Below are positions 1 through 13,281 of a stretch of 64,000 bases of DNA, one piece after another. The notes under the pieces were generated by a model. That model was not told the origin of the DNA and did no database searches. It saw nothing but the letters and a program-made list of their open reading frames with translations. The DNA lies in the NCBI GenBank assembly GCA_024529925.1, contig JAFEUB010001064.1, positions 292,001 through 356,000 of the forward strand. Reading direction: 5' to 3'. This DNA is from Ophthalmolycus amberensis (Eukaryota > Chordata > Actinopteri > Perciformes > Zoarcidae). Both the position numbers and the translations under genes were made by a program. How positions within the stretch are numbered: the first letter of the stretch is position 1; each line of letters starts with the position of its first letter.

Positions 1-432
1 GTTCTCTGTATACATCCTTAGAGTGGTTACTCTACATTGTACTTTTTTGTTTAAGTATGATTTTGTTGGTTTTGAAACAAAAAGGGAACATAATACACTC
101 CTTCCAAATTATGCTCCAAGGAGCCACCTAGAGCCACCACTATTTAATATTCATTTATCCATGTACACAGCAAGAATCAAGTTTTCGATTAATCTGTGGA
201 TGGTTTGATACAATACCGTTTGTAATATAGTTTAATCAAAGTAATTTGTGTGCGTGCAGAAAATCCTATCGTAACAACAATGGGTGTTCTCAGGAAATGT
301 GGCTCAGCTCGGCAGCTTCATGACGGGTGCCGAACGAGTGCCGCTCGCTTGACGCTGTTGTGACACCTGACTGACGCTTGCCACTGACTAGCCACGCGCT
401 TGCCACTGTCGGTAGTCGCACTCGCTGTCTCT

Positions 433-745
433 CGATGTGGACGTAGTCACCGTGACGTCGCCAATTAGTTTGTGGACGGATGTTTTGGAGCTTTAAGTTC
501 ATTTTGCTTGCTCCAGAAGTGATAACAGAGGGTGAAGCTAAGTACAAACACTGAATTAGTAATTTAATTTTGAATTAGTCAATTCACTTTCATGAATTGT
601 AAACACACTGTGAAAGGGTTAAATCAGGTGAGAAGTAGGGTCATTTTCTCATCGATTTCTATACAATCGGAGGACTCACCCCCTGCTGGTCAGTAGAGAG
701 AATGCAGCTGTAAGACTTTTCAGCATTGGTTTCACTTTTTCTGAC
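433..745. repeat. Dispersed teleost repeat, copy 1
   Basis: Shares several phrases in the same order with 47379-47840: a 'gtagtcaNNgtgacgtc' block, 'tttgtggac', then 'gtcattttctcat' followed by 'ttctatacaa' and 'agagagaatgcagct'. Two diverged copies of one interspersed family are therefore present in the window. The class is not clear from the sequence; no coding potential is seen. Confidence 0.6.
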
Positions 746-784
746 CGCTGACTGCTGGCTATATCGAACCATATTACCAAGAGG

Positions 785-908
785 CCTGTGTAGCTCACCT
801 GGCAGAGTGGGCGCCACATGCATGAACCTAGACTGAGACCTTACTGGGTTTGAATCCCCCTTTTGCTGTGTGTGTCTCTCTTTTCTCTCCCTCTTTTCCT
901 GTCTCACC
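785..908 (+). repeat. tRNA-derived SINE fragment
   Basis: A degenerate tRNA-like head is visible: an A-box-like 'tgtagctcacctggcagagtg' stretch, then a B-box-like 'gggtttgaatccc'. A pyrimidine-rich body follows, 'tctctcttttctctccctc' to 'cctgtctcac', the arrangement of a widespread fish SINE. The cloverleaf is not intact, so this is not a functional tRNA gene. Confidence 0.5.
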
Positions 909-3900
909 ATCCAATCACAGTCGGGTTACTCAAAAAGTCTGTTACAGTTAACAGGTACACCCAGAGTTTTAAGAAGGTGTTATGTCTGCTGCCGCACTCC
1001 CTACTTTTTGGCTCAAATTCTCTGTTTCCTGTCAACTGTACACCCCCTCTCTGTCCTCTCCCTGCTTGCCCTCTCATTACCATCTAAGTATTTTATGGCC
1101 TAGCTTTGGACAGTGCAGGGGAATGATACAGTGGGGGGAAAAAGGCAAGCAGAGGAAGTGGAGGATTTCTTGTGAGGTAGGGTGGGGTGCAGCACTGATT
1201 AGACATGAGCACTGAAAAACACTCCGGAAATGTAAAGAGGGTAACTACAGTTTCAAAGCTTATCACAGCGATATCGGGAAACAAGAAACTGGTGTAGATC
1301 TTTTTTTTTACCGTAATTACTTAGAGGCCAGCTCATAAAATGTACTTCACACCCAGCTGTTAGACAGAAAAGTGATTGAAACTAAATGAAAATGAAACCA
1401 TAATGGCCCTGACTTTCCATGAGAAAGTTGGGTGTTCCACGGTCGGTCGCTTATGCACAGTGTTGGCATGTCAGCAAGACAGACCGGCTGACTGGCTGAG
1501 AGAGAGAGAGACAGAGAGAGGGGGAGGGAAATGTAAGACGGAGGGAGGAGAAAAACAGGGAGTGTCATAAGAGCAGTGGGAAGACTTGTTGGCTCTCTGT
1601 CAGTGTGTTTCCCAGCAGCCTGCTGCGCTCCCGGATTATTCTATAACAGTGCCGGGGCTCTAATGTCCAGTAGAGACTCCCAACCACATGGTAATGTACA
1701 GTAGGAGACCTGTCAGTGCATGTAACCTGACATAGAAGGAGTAGGAAAGGTGTTTCCCTCATTTCCTTATTTGACAGCAGAGCCGTTGGAGAATGACTCC
1801 AAGCAGATTTGTGAAATGTTGCTGCTGTCTCAGGCGGCTCCAGTTTGTGTCGGCACATTTGGCGTGTGTGTGTTCTGTTTGCTCAACTGTTCGGATCCCT
1901 GTTGGCAGAGGTGAGCTCTGGGACAGGTTCGTCTGTTAGGTGGAGGCATATATCCAAACCCATGTGCCTGTTAGTGTGGACTCTGATCCCTCACAACTTA
2001 GTCTCTGTATGTGCGTGAGAAACCAGTGATTAGTGTCAGAGGAAGATATTCTGTGTGGTTTACCTCCATGGGGTGAACAGAAAGACTTTCTTTCCTACTC
2101 AGTGTCCTGTCTCTCTGTCGGTCTTCCTTCCTTTCCTCTCAGGCTTTCGTCACCTGTAAACACAGGCAGCTGAGACAAGCCCAGGCACTGCCCAGGTATC
2201 GGTATGTGTCATGTGTCTGTTTCTCCAACCTTTTTATTTTCTACCTTTTCATTTCTTATGGAAGTGGAGTTAACAGGAAACCATCCTCACTTCTCGAAAA
2301 CAAAATCAAATAAGTGAATAGGAGGCTGTCAAATACGTACCAATGTCACTGTGGAGGATCACCTGTTCATTCTTGCTGTCCCTACGTTGCCCTTTAAGTA
2401 TCATTCTCAGTTAAATATCAGTTCCCACATTGTGCACCAGAGATCTCACTGTGGTCATTTGAGGACTGAGCTGTGTGAGGCGTTTCAGTGGAACTTCATT
2501 TCACACATCAGCGTGTGTTTCCTGGTGTCGGGGAGTTCTACTGCGTATGTGAGAGAGTGTGTGAAGCCATGTGCTGTAGTGATGCCACTTGAGTCGGTGT
2601 CGGTTGAAGATGACACGTTTGCAAATAAGAAGAATATGGCGGTGTGTCCTGCTCCTCAGTGCACTGTTGCTCTTTTTGTAGCCCCATCAGTCAGGTCAGT
2701 ATGCTGTCTTTTTTAGTTGTTGCTAGGCAACTTCCAAATGAGTGCTAATGTTAGCTTAAAACAAACCTTGAACTGTACGCTAATTTATAGTAAATACTAC
2801 AGTTTAAATGTATGAAAAGTCCCACACAGCCTTCTGTTCAGATCATGACGACGGTTGAAGTCTCGTTGCTCCTGGTATCTAACATAAGTCATTACAATGA
2901 GAAAAAAACGCTGATGACGTCCACAGCTTTTCCGCTCTGAGTTGAATTTCTTTTTAAATTGAGGTGTTTCACTCTTATTGACAACAACTATCTTGTCTGA
3001 TCAGTGTATCAGGTTGCATTGTGGGTCATATAGGTGCCAGGTTTTGACCAGGTGTGGAATAAAAACACAATATCTCGATTTCTACCCTTTTTTTCAAAAC
3101 TATCAATCGTCCGGCAATATTATAGGACTGTAACGTTAATCAGTGGATTAGCCATGTATACTGATTTTTGGAGCACTTAAACATCTACATGGTTCCTTCT
3201 TTTAGATTGAGTGATGTCAACCAGCGATTCCTAACTCTTTTGAGTCGCAAACCAACACTGCCTTTTCAGGTGAGCTCCAGTACCCCTTCATCGTTGATTT
3301 AATTGATTTAAATTGGATTTTACTTAACACTGTTAATTATATAAAACTAGATATTGATAATACCACCGAGGAACTTTGCGACGGATTCATTTTGAAACAT
3401 ACTAGAACTTTAGAATGTAGAACTTTTAATGCTGTGAACACCACCAACAGAAATCCATTCCCCATCATTGTAATGTGGTTGTGGCAGATGTTGCAGATGT
3501 TTCAGTGGTCCACAAGTAAAACCTTCTCTGACCTGAACCTCTCTGTGTGGTTCGATGTTCAGTTAGAGAACATTTTGACTTCATCGTGTGAGCCAACCTT
3601 CAATTGATCCATAACAGTCACAACACAGGTAGCCTATAATACATTATAAACATACTAAATCATTATAATCTGCCTATTGAACTATATGACTATGAGCACT
3701 CTTAAATATTCATAATGCTGTATAACATTAATAACCATAACACATATAAAAGTCAAGTGTCATCATACTTCAAAACAAAATAATATTTGTATATTTTTAT
3801 AAGTTGACAGTTGTACAAACTACGCCTCAAGTGAGAAATTGTTCCTCTACTCATGATTTTAAAAAGGTACCTTTTGACTAAATATTTAACACGAATAATA

Positions 3901-4131
3901 TTGCTGTATTGTTTGTTAATAATTGAGAAGTCAATGAGGAGCCCGTCACCTGGGAGGCACGGTGTTGATGACAGCAGTGCTCTCTACTTTAAATGAGAAG
4001 AACATTTATTTATGTATTTCTATGTATTATTTGTAATCCATCCAGTTGAATTTGAAAACTGAGAATAATAATTTGTTAAAATATAATTGATGTGTACTTT
4101 CTTTATTTGATTTGACAGTTGTTGACTATAA

Positions 4132-4169
4132 ATATATATATATATATATTTATTTATTTATTTATATAT

Positions 4170-4204
<35 letters not shown>
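4132..4204. repeat. TA/TATT low-complexity tract
   Basis: Alternating TA interrupted by 'ttatttattta' blocks. Apparent reading frames through it (strings of Ile and Tyr) are artefacts of the repeat. Confidence 0.9.
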
Positions 4205-4206
<2 letters not shown>

Positions 4207-4269
4207 GCAGAAATATGAGCATATTTGCCTTCTCTTGCAAAATAAGACCTCTCCTGACTTATTTTATTT

Positions 4270-4352
4270 TATTTAACCAGTTGGTGGCGCTAATGCGCCA
4301 ATTCATCGTTTGCCAACCGCCACTACACCTCAGAGAAGAAGAAGAAGAAGAA
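4270..4352 (+). repeat. LINE 3' tail fragment ending in GAA repeats
   Basis: Contains 'ggtggcgctaatgcgcc', 'tttgccaaccgcca' and a terminal 'agaagaagaagaag', matching the 3' end of the RNase H-bearing LINE remnant at 40930-41000. Read as a strongly 5'-truncated copy in the same orientation. Confidence 0.55.
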
Positions 4353-4565
4353 AGTTTCGCGTGCCTGTGTTGTTGTGCTTATGAGCGGCAGCGCTAAGTA
4401 CCCGGATGTCGATGGAGGAAGTCAGTAGCCTGCCAGCCGTATGACAGATCGTTCTCGTTCTCGTGTTTGCAAACCAAATGTTATTGACCTTTTGTTCATA
4501 TAGCAGTACTTTTAAAATAAAAGTGCACAATAGACTACTTTTGAATTCATGATTGAACTTTGCCA

Positions 4566-5291
4566 TAACAAGGCAAGGCAAGGCAAGTTTATTTGTATAG
4601 CACATTTCAACAACAAGGTAATTCAAAGTGCTTCACATAAAACCATTAAAAGCATCAAAACATAAGGCAAAAGAAAAGGAGATTTTAAAACAATTAAGAA
4701 CATTCATTGCATTAAAACATTTTTTTTTTTTAAACAGTAAGAAATAAAATACAGTAGTAAAATGCAGAAATGCAGGAAATTGATTAATATAGTTCAATTA
4801 AAGGCAGCAGCAAACAGAAAAGTCTTCAATCTTGATTTAAAGGAGCTGAGGGTCTCAGCAGACCTGCAGCTTTCTGGGACTTTGTTCCAGATATGTGGAG
4901 CAGAAAAACTGAACGCTGCTTCTCCATGTTTAGTTCTGACTCTGGGAACAGAAAGTAGACCGGTCCCAGACGACCTGAGGGGTCGGGATGGTTCATAAGG
5001 TAGCAGCAGATCAGAGATGTATTTTGGCCCTAAACCATTCAGTGCTTTGTAAACCAACAGCAGGATTTTAAAGTCAATTCTTTGTTGGACAGGAAGCCAG
5101 TGCAAAGACATCAGAACTGGAGTGATGTGATCCACCCTCCTGGTCTTAGTGAGGACTCGAGCTGCAGCGTTCTGAATCAGCTGCAGCTTTCTGACGGACT
5201 TTTTACAGAGACCTGTAAACACACCGTTACAGTAGTCCAGTCTGCTGAAGATAAATGCATGGACAAGTTTTTCCAAATCCTGTTGAGACAT
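4566..5291 (-). mobile_element. 5'-truncated L2-like LINE (reverse transcriptase C-terminus)
   Basis: The minus strand encodes about 165 uninterrupted codons (5291 to 4794) typical of the C-terminal part of an L2/CR1-group non-LTR retrotransposon polyprotein. Recognisable pieces are FSRLDYCNGVFTGL, LQLIQNAAARVLTKTRR, HITPVLMSLHWLPVQQRI, FKILLLVYKALNGLGPKYI and HIWNKVPESCR. The 3' UTR follows and ends in 'ttgccttgccttgcctt' repeats near 4566, as usual for fish L2 elements. Most of the reverse transcriptase and the endonuclease are absent, so the copy cannot move itself. The lack of stops suggests a fairly young insertion. Confidence 0.85.
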
Positions 5292-5360
5292 AATGCGATT
5301 AATCGCAAAAAATCCATGCGATTAATCGCGATTAAATATTTTAATTGTTGCCCAGCACTA
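5291..5360. repeat. DNA-transposon terminus-like fragment (ATTAATCGC motifs)
   Basis: Repeated palindromic 'gcgattaatcgc' units followed by 'ttaattgttgcccagcacta' resemble the end of a common fish hAT-type MITE. It abuts the 5' edge of the L2 fragment, so the L2 may have been inserted into it. No second terminus was identified. Confidence 0.4.
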
Positions 5361-6382
5361 ATATATATATATAGATATTATATATAATACAAGCTTTTAT
5401 ATGAAAATGTAACGGGGCCTTTAAAATTTTGCCTTTATCGAAAAATATGTTCCTTATACCGCTAAATTAGCAGAGCTTTGTTATTGACAGTAAGCAGCAA
5501 AAATAACAAGGGACTTTTATTGTGAAGGATTTAAATACAATGTGTTTATCCACCATTTTGCAGCCGCTACTTTGACCACAAAATATATCCGATCACTGTC
5601 TGATCAGGCAGATTTCATGGAAGTGTCTAGTGTGGACACACACGAGGACACAGCTGAGTTCTGATCTGGTGCATCCAAAAACAAAACCACATAGAAAAGA
5701 TAAGTGTCACCACGGCCCATGACGGCTTTTACATGTCATTTTCATCCACATGTTGTCGAGGGGCCCTGTGTGAAAATCATCTTGTAACACTTCTGGTTTC
5801 AGTTCATATTGAGTTTGGAAGGTACACATTCCTGAGTACATTTGCAATTCATCAAAGCACTGCAAACATTGCACACTCCAAACCAGAGGCCAGCTAGTTT
5901 TCCAGCATCGTTAAATATTGTGAAGCTGGCATGTGTGGTGTGTGCTCTGTGCCTGTGGATGAGCACCGTGAGAGGGCCGGACGGATGCACACAGCCCAGG
6001 GTTCATTCAGCCACAGCAACAGGAACCTCAGGAGCTCAAGGCAGCTACAGTTCTCTGAACCAGGTGCTGCAGCTGCTCTCAATGCATGATGGGAAACGTC
6101 TGGCTTTCTATCGCTTTCATAATTATTTGGCTGTGTCTGATGAACACATCTTTTCTTTCTTTAATTGCACTGTGAAGGTTTGTTCTGTTAATATAATCTA
6201 TGTTCTCCAGTTAATGACAACTTAAATCACCACACAGTAGCTGAACAAATTAATTCCATTCAAAGTGCAGCATTCCAATAGCTCTTCAGTTTTAACATAG
6301 TGAAGTGGAACAGAACCTTTGGGAACAAGTGAGACGTGAGGATTAAAAAAACCATCAGATGAACGAATGTTATGACATTCAT

Positions 6383-6652
6383 GTGACTGTGGCTCAGTGG
6401 AAGCAAGGTCGTCCTTCAATCAGAGGTTCGATTCCCGCCAGTCGCATGTCTATGTGTCCTTGGCCAAGTCACTTAACCCCAAAATTGCTCCCGTGAATGT
6501 GTGGGAATGTTAGTTGGTCCTGAAGGGACCTTGCATGGCAGCCCCTGCCATCAGCGTATGAATGAGTGTGAATGCAATTGATGTACGGTAATGTGAAACC
6601 GCTTTGAGTGGTCGGAAAGACTATAACGCTCTACAAGTACAGTCCATTTACC
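6383..6652 (+). repeat. tRNA-headed fish SINE, copy 1
   Basis: Starts with an A-box-like 'tgtggctcagtgg', has a B-box-like 'ggttcgattcccg', then 'tgtccttggccaagtcactt', 'aaccccaaaattgctcccg', 'ccttgcatggcagcccctgcc' and 'ccgctttgagtggtcgg'. The same block order recurs at 17429 and 48975. The copy is decayed and not a tRNA gene. Confidence 0.8.
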
Positions 6653-7904
6653 CGTCAGTCTACTTAGGTTTAACATCAATCAATAAAGGACAATGGATGA
6701 TCTGTACATTCGATACTTTCTTCTCTTTCTCTTCCTGTTTGTGAATATAATTTATGTAATCGTGAGGAAGAGAATATCTTTATTTTGGGATAGTGACTGA
6801 GTTTGGAGCAGTATCGTAACAAGACTCATACTGGGTAGAGCGACATCACTGTTCAGTTTGTCATGCAGGGTGACGAGGGCCTGTAGGACACCAGTGTTGA
6901 GAAAATATGTCACTCTGCCCCAGTAGGGCGGGGTCATCACCAGGGAGACGTGGACGCTGGCAGGTTGATTTGGGGCTGAAATAGCATCTATATCCAAATA
7001 CTTCCTACCTGACGGTGAAACTAGAATCAACTGACGGCTGAACTTGAACTTGTTATATTCCTCAGTGTTGACATATCACAAACCTACGCAAGAGGCTCTC
7101 ACTGTTCTTTAAATTTGAGGCTAACTAAAAGCAGCTGTCTTGATACAGATGCAGCCACTAGAACTTCCCTTCCCTGGTGGATCTGTGCTGGGTCCTTGGA
7201 TGCAAGAAGATGCTAAGATGTAGTGAACGGCTCGTACCGCCCCTACGGCGCCTTATGTGGAAATCAGTTGCAATCAGCAGCAGTGATTATCGAAGCTGCA
7301 GCAGTTTACGGCCAGACATCAGCTGTTCTTATCATATTTGATGTGTATGAGGAAGTGCGCTTCCCACACAAAGCACACTTTTTATGATTATTATCAGATC
7401 GTGATCATATCATGATGAACAGGTCACGAAAGCGTTTTGCCAAACACTGACACAGATATGTTTGCTGTTGCTTTTTTGCACAGAATAGCAGGACGGAGAC
7501 TGTAGTTACTCATTGTATTAACTGAGCAGTGATCCACCGTACGTACAGTGATAGACGATCATGGACAGATGAGCTCCCGATTATTTAGAAAACATGTTGC
7601 TGCTACCATTCAGAAATGGTGGTAAACAAGACCTCAACTTAATCCCGATTTTATTTTCAGAAGTCACCATGTATAGTTTGGTATTAATAAATTCAGATTT
7701 AGTTTGAAGCACTCTGATCGGGTGGATCTAAGCTGTGGACCCAGGACTGTCGAGTACACTGGCATCGGCAGTACTTTGAACATTTTTCCCATGACGGCTA
7801 TATTCAAATGGAAAGCAAATCTGTCCCCTGGAGGGTATTTCCCTCAAGATTCTATGTAAATAACTGAATACATATGAGAGTTAAGTAATACACACTAATG
7901 ATAC

Positions 7905-7985
7905 ACTAAATGTGCATTACATTACATTACCGTCATTTAGCAGATGCTTTTATCCAAAGCGACTTCCAATAAATGTACAATGCAT
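7905..7985 (+). repeat. Short retroposon 3'-end fragment
   Basis: 'cattacattacattaccg' followed by 'tcatttagcagatgctttta' and 'tccaaagcgacttccaataa' is a phrase found across fish genomes at the 3' end of SINE/LINE copies. Only the tail is present. Confidence 0.5.
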
Positions 7986-9264
7986 ATGATGATGTATAGC
8001 ACTATGATGTAAAGTCTGGCACACAAAGCATTCATACAACCAATACTGACTACATTACATCAGCACTTAATGCTGATCTGATGAATGTGTCCTGAGTCAT
8101 TGTGGTTCGGCTGGAAGCTTTTTGTCTCTGGCTGCAAACGCCTTCTCTCATCCAGACACGTCTGAATTCCGCTCAGAGATTCACGGGTCTTTGAATCTAT
8201 CTTTGATTTGAAGCTGAAAACAGCTTGGTTAAGGTCGGGGAACGATCATGGTCTGGGTTCAAATAAGTACTTTGTTAAGGTTAGGAAACCTTCGTTGGCA
8301 TGCTTACAACAATTAATACCTGGTTACGGTTACAATAGTGGACATGCTTATATAAAAAACACATTTGTTACATTTGTAACTGATTAGTAACAGTTTTGGA
8401 AAGTACAGAAATCCCACAGTCGTGCTGATAGGGCCGCTAGATCAGAAAATACTAATGTGTCATGTTTAAAGGCAAACACAAAGGTCAGATGTGTTGCTTA
8501 GTTTAGAGGACATGTTGGTGGGGACACTCCTAAGGACCCGTTGCATGACTACCGGTACTTTGGAAAAGCACTTTTCATACATCTAGAGTCCCTCAAAAAG
8601 GGCTAGAAAACAATATGAGCAATTAAGTCAAGATATGCACAAGAGATTAAAAAAAACCAGAGGTGAGAAAAAGACTGCATTCATGGGAAGATCTACCTGC
8701 ACAACAAACTGTGGTTGCACAAGCCGATGAATCATGTTTCCAATTTATGACAAAAAATGAGTTGAAGCGTCTTTTGCAATGCTGGGAGAAGCACCTTAGT
8801 GGCAGTCCTTCAGTACCTTTGTCCAAACATTTCAGACAGTTTCTCCAAAATGCATCCAGCACTTAACACACTTTCATAATCACTGCCACAAGTTACCTCT
8901 TACTCTGAGAAGTGGAGGCTGTACCTCAATGAACAAACCAGGAATGAGTAGAATACATGAACAGGGGTGGGCTGCCTGTTTTTGTTGATCCTGTCTACCT
9001 GACTTGAGAGGTTCAACTTTAAATAAACTCAATCATCACCATATTGAGGCATCTGTCTCTGTGGCTGCTTGGAGCTTGGGGAAGATGGGGCTTGTTCATG
9101 TTGCATGTCGGCCCCTCTAGACTAAGATGATGTGGGGGCTCGTCCTTTATCGTTACTCGTGGCTAGAATGGCCACTCTTTCATCTGGACAGCAGTTGTGT
9201 TTGGTGTGTGGAGAAAACAATTCTGTGAGCAGCCCCTCTCAGGAAAAAAAAGAGAAAAATGCCA

Positions 9265-9535
9265 ACTAGAATTACCGCCTCACAGATGTATGCCTCCATC
9301 AACCAAGTTCCAGTTTGAATCCATGTCTGTCCAAGATCACTTCATCATTTTATCCTATTCGACATTTGTGTGAAATTGTCATAATTAGCATATGAATTCT
9401 TGACTTATGACCCAAAATGTCCTTTGGTGGTCAGTGATCTTTGACCACCAAATTGAAATCAGTTCACCGTTGAGTCCAGGTGGACCTTTGTGCCAAATTT
9501 GAATAAAGCCAGAATAAAAGCCATCAACATGGAGA
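9265..9535. repeat. Decayed interspersed fish repeat
   Basis: Phrases such as 'ttaccgcctc', 'tgaccaccaaattgaaatcag' shortened by mutation, and 'tgtgccaaatttgaa' resemble an unclassified repeat common in teleosts. Recognised from wording only; no termini were found. Confidence 0.3.
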
Positions 9536-10117
9536 ATCTACATGTAACTGTGAGGCCGCTGTTGCACTGTGTGTGAATGGCATCAGGTGACAGGAAGTAA
9601 AGGTGGACCCAAGCTGTTGCCTGGCAATGCAATGCCGTTGAAGCGGTTTATTGATATGCATACACACACTGACACCTTACTCACACCCTGCATACTCTAC
9701 ACATATGCATTTATAGATCTGCGGTCCTAACAAGTACTGAGGACATGACTTTGGGGTCCTCAGTGGTTTGAACTAGTCAAATCAAGTCTTGCATTTGTCA
9801 TCCTGGCAGTTGCATTGTTCTGGGAACAAACCGACATTACACTAGCAGTGTGGGAACCAGACATGGAGAATCATACACTAAAAAGACTAACATTAGACGA
9901 TGCCCACCTAAACTGTTGAACTCTGACTGCTGAAGCCTCATATTAGTTTCAGCCGAACTTAACAATTGTATTTTTGCACAGAACATAGAAGTGTCGAATT
10001 CAGTCTCATTGTCTCCCGGATACATCACATGCAATTACTGAGCCTTTTGTTACTACAGCCTGTCCATTTCACTTAATGGACACAATGCAGGAAACAGCCA
10101 GTTGCCAGGGGATTAAG

Positions 10118-10121
10118 CCCC

Positions 10122-10169
<48 letters not shown>
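10118..10169. repeat. Poly-C followed by AC microsatellite
   Basis: About 21 C residues run directly into about 15 AC units. Long homopolymers like this are prone to length errors in assemblies. Confidence 0.95.
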
Positions 10170-10170
<1 letters not shown>

Positions 10171-11677
10171 CAAGGGCTGAGAAAACACATTCCAGTCAAA
10201 TAAAAGCAGTGTAGAGTAAACCCTGCTTTCACGGTTTGCCAGCAGATTCCAGGAATCATTGTTGCATCACGTTTGGTATTTTAGACAGTTTAGACCCACG
10301 GCTATTTCACATACTGACTTGTTCTCATTTCTTTCTTGTTTTTGCTTGCAAACGGGCCAATCGTTCCTTTATGACGGGCTTTTCTTTTAATTCCCACTGA
10401 ATAAGAAGTAGCTCGGCCTGTTGACAGCTCCGTGTTCTAGACACCCAGCTGTCAGCTGAGCCAGCTCTTCACTGAATACCTTCCCTTCTCCACTTGCATA
10501 AACTCTGTTGAAGCTTGTCCTGTTGCGTTGCTGGAGATTACAATTTTCAGCTGTGCCCCTTTAGAACCAGTTATTCTTGTTTAAATAATCACGGATTCTC
10601 TGAAATTGAACTTCAAAGCTTAGCGTTCAGCAGAATTAAGATGAGTATCTTTATTGAGGCAGAGCGAATGAGGCTTGAATGTGCTAATATGTCATCGTAA
10701 CGGCTGCATAGTGTGGCCTTCTGCACACCCACTGGAACAGGCTGACGTTCTGTTTGACATGAGCAAACCTCTGGAGAGAATGTCTGACAGCAGAGAGACT
10801 CGTCTTTCAATATATCCTGCTGACTCACTCTTTTCCTCCCTTCTTCTTTTTTGAAGAACGAAGCATTAACATAACTTGTCCATTCAGTAATGGTTTGGGA
10901 TTTGAGGATCACGATAGAATGGTCCCTGGTCACGGACAGGATATGTTCTCTGCATGCTTGTTTTGTCTTACACTCACTTCCAGTGTGCTGCATATTGTAC
11001 ATAGAGGTCTACGTACACCTGACTAACTGTTCTGTGAACCTGCAATAACTTCTGATCTGAACTACCTGACAGCTGCCGCACACATAGCAAATATTGTGAT
11101 GAGTTGTTCTGCTCTTGAAGCCCAGCTAGTCAAAGAGTCTGTTACATCATGTCAGTATCCCATTCACTCCAAAAGAGGCTCAAAATGCATGCGATGCACG
11201 AAACGGACATTTACTACAGGGGGTCCTGTTAGCGTGTCCTTCCTCTCCTGGGCAGCTGAACACTTTACACGTATGTATATCAGTAGCCATTTAAAGTAAA
11301 ACAACAACATCTTCTGGTCCATGGCTTCTCCTGTGAGATGCTCCTCATGCCTGTCGGAGGTCCTGATGCACTGGAATGGTGACTGTAGGCTGTAAAGCAG
11401 ACGTGCACTCTCTAGGTCTTGGCAGGCTTGGTGAAAGTCTACCAGTGCTTATTTTAGCTGATGGCATTTTCCTAATATGTCTTCATGATTAGGAAAGTTT
11501 CACTGTCTGTGACTGATGCATGAACAGGTTCAGTGCAGGGACAACTATGTGTATTAGACATTTATCAACATAAAGAAGTATAAACCCATACAGGAGCCCA
11601 GACAAACCCAGTCCTGGTCATATTCTATAAGTCCTACGATGACTGCAACAGATTTCCGTCCTCCTGATCTCCTGCAG

Positions 11678-11825
11678 GCTGCAGCAGGGAAGCTCTCAGT
11701 GGACGGCTCGCTGCACAGCTCCAGCTCTGAGCTGCAGGACACCATGAGACGCCTGGGCTCCAACTCAGAAGACCGCTCTCGCCTCACTGCTGCCCTCTCC
11801 TGTCTGAAGAGTGCTGATGACGCAG
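11678..11825 (+). CDS. ksr1: ksr1 exon: end of SAM-like region
   Basis: Acceptor 'ctcctgcag', donor GTGAGC after codon phase 1. Encodes SSSELQDTMRRLGSNSED and SRLTAALSCLKSADDA, aligning with the KSR1 segment that ends TLRRCGASGDE then LQYALTCL in mammals. Starting in phase 0 it needs an upstream exon outside the window. Confidence 0.8.
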
Positions 11826-13244
11826 GTGAGCCTGGCTGCCCTGCAGAAATCCAAACATTAATAGGAATGCTATGAATAGTACTGGGGTTGGTTTATTAAT
11901 CCTGTTTCATCTTAATTTTGATAAATCATTATGTGATATATTTAACAGCCATCTTTGTTTGATGTTTTACATATACCATGTTCTAAACAGGCATTCTTAG
12001 ATATGTGGTTTCTTTTGATACTTGATTTGAAATAAGAACATGAAGCCAGGTCAGAGCCAGGTCCACTGTGTGCCAGTAGAGCAGGTGTTACCTGGTTTGA
12101 GTCATTGAACAGGATTCAAATATAAACGTTGACTAAAGTGGCATCGCTGAGCTGTCCACTGTGTCAGATGGTCTCCATCAGGAAACGGGGTTTGCTCCGT
12201 TGCCATAGAAATAGGTTGTTGTGGGTGATGTTTTACACTTGAATGCTGTTTTACTGCTCTTCGTTTCAAGTCCTGTTTTTTAGTTGACTGTTTTACTGCA
12301 CTTTGCAGCTCGTTTAGAGAAGTGCAACATCAATACGGTTCATCATGCAGTAATCATTTCTTGTTGTGTGGGTACACTGGCCACAGAGTGTTCTATGCAC
12401 ATTGTAACGGTAAACTAAACTCAATTTCAGATGGGATTATAGTATATTTGAATTTTCACATTCATTTGACAGAATAAATAGATAATTATAACTCATAAGT
12501 AACCATCCCAACCATCTGTAATGTGTGACAACCCGTACTCTACTTGTGCACTCATTTTGGATCTTTACTCTTTGACTCGAGGTGATTCGAGGCCTGACTC
12601 AGGCTCCTGCAGCTCTGAGTCCCGACAGGACAGCAATGTCTTCTCTCCCATCGGCCCCCCCTCCAGCTCTGTCAGCCCCCCCCTCCCCCTGAAGCCCACC
12701 AGCACCCATGGCCGCTCCATCTCCATATCAGTGGTACCTTGTTCAGCTGACCAGAGAGCTTGCATACTAACTGAGGACGCCTTCACCCTGGAGCCAAGCA
12801 ACCCTCCAGCCACTCGAGCCTCAAAGACGCACACCAGCAAGCCCTCCCACACACCACCACCACCTTCACGCAAGCTGCTGCAGCTCCTCCCCAACATTGC
12901 AATGACGAGAAGCAAGAGTCAGGAGTCACAGCTGGCCAACCGCATCGAGGAGCCGGCGACACACAAGTGGGTTTTTGAACTGATGCTGCAGTCATGTGTT
13001 ACTGGGAATGATGGCAGATCAGTGCCTTACATTTCAGCTGCTAAAAGAGCTGAGACATACATTATTGCATTCCGGTATAGCCTCACCCATTCTGTCTGTC
13101 GTTACATTGAAAACACTGGATGATTACTGCTTAACCAATCGCACGCCAGAGAAAACATCACCCAACAATTACAATTCTGCCTGTGAATATTTGTGATCTC
13201 CAGAAGTTATTTCAGTCTGAGGTACTGTACTGCTGCTGGAGAAC

Positions 13245-13281
<37 letters not shown>

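Larger units (their letters stand above)
1..11677 (+). other. ksr1: Intron of ksr1 upstream of the first exon seen
   Basis: The first ksr1 exon in the window enters in mid-protein, so the N-terminal coiled-coil and most SAM-like exons must lie to the left and this stretch is read as intron. No segment resembles the missing KSR1 N-terminal exons. It holds SINE and LINE fragments, a TA tract, a C/AC tract and long unremarkable AT-rich sequence (for example 910-4100, 5400-6380, 6660-7900, 8010-9260, 10170-11670), in which I see no gene. Open frames here, the longest 121 codons at 2351, have no recognisable homology or splice context. Confidence 0.6.

Noticed and set aside
2351..2716. Open frame of 121 codons in the ksr1 upstream intron
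   Set aside because: No recognised domain, no splice context and ordinary intron composition; long open frames of this size are expected by chance in 64 kb.
6384..6460. tRNA gene
   Set aside because: Same SINE family; degenerate head.
8647..8866. Overlapping frames of about 70 codons on both strands at the same place
   Set aside because: A weak transposase-like look (ELKRLLQCWEKHL), but no catalytic motif, termini or target duplication could be shown.
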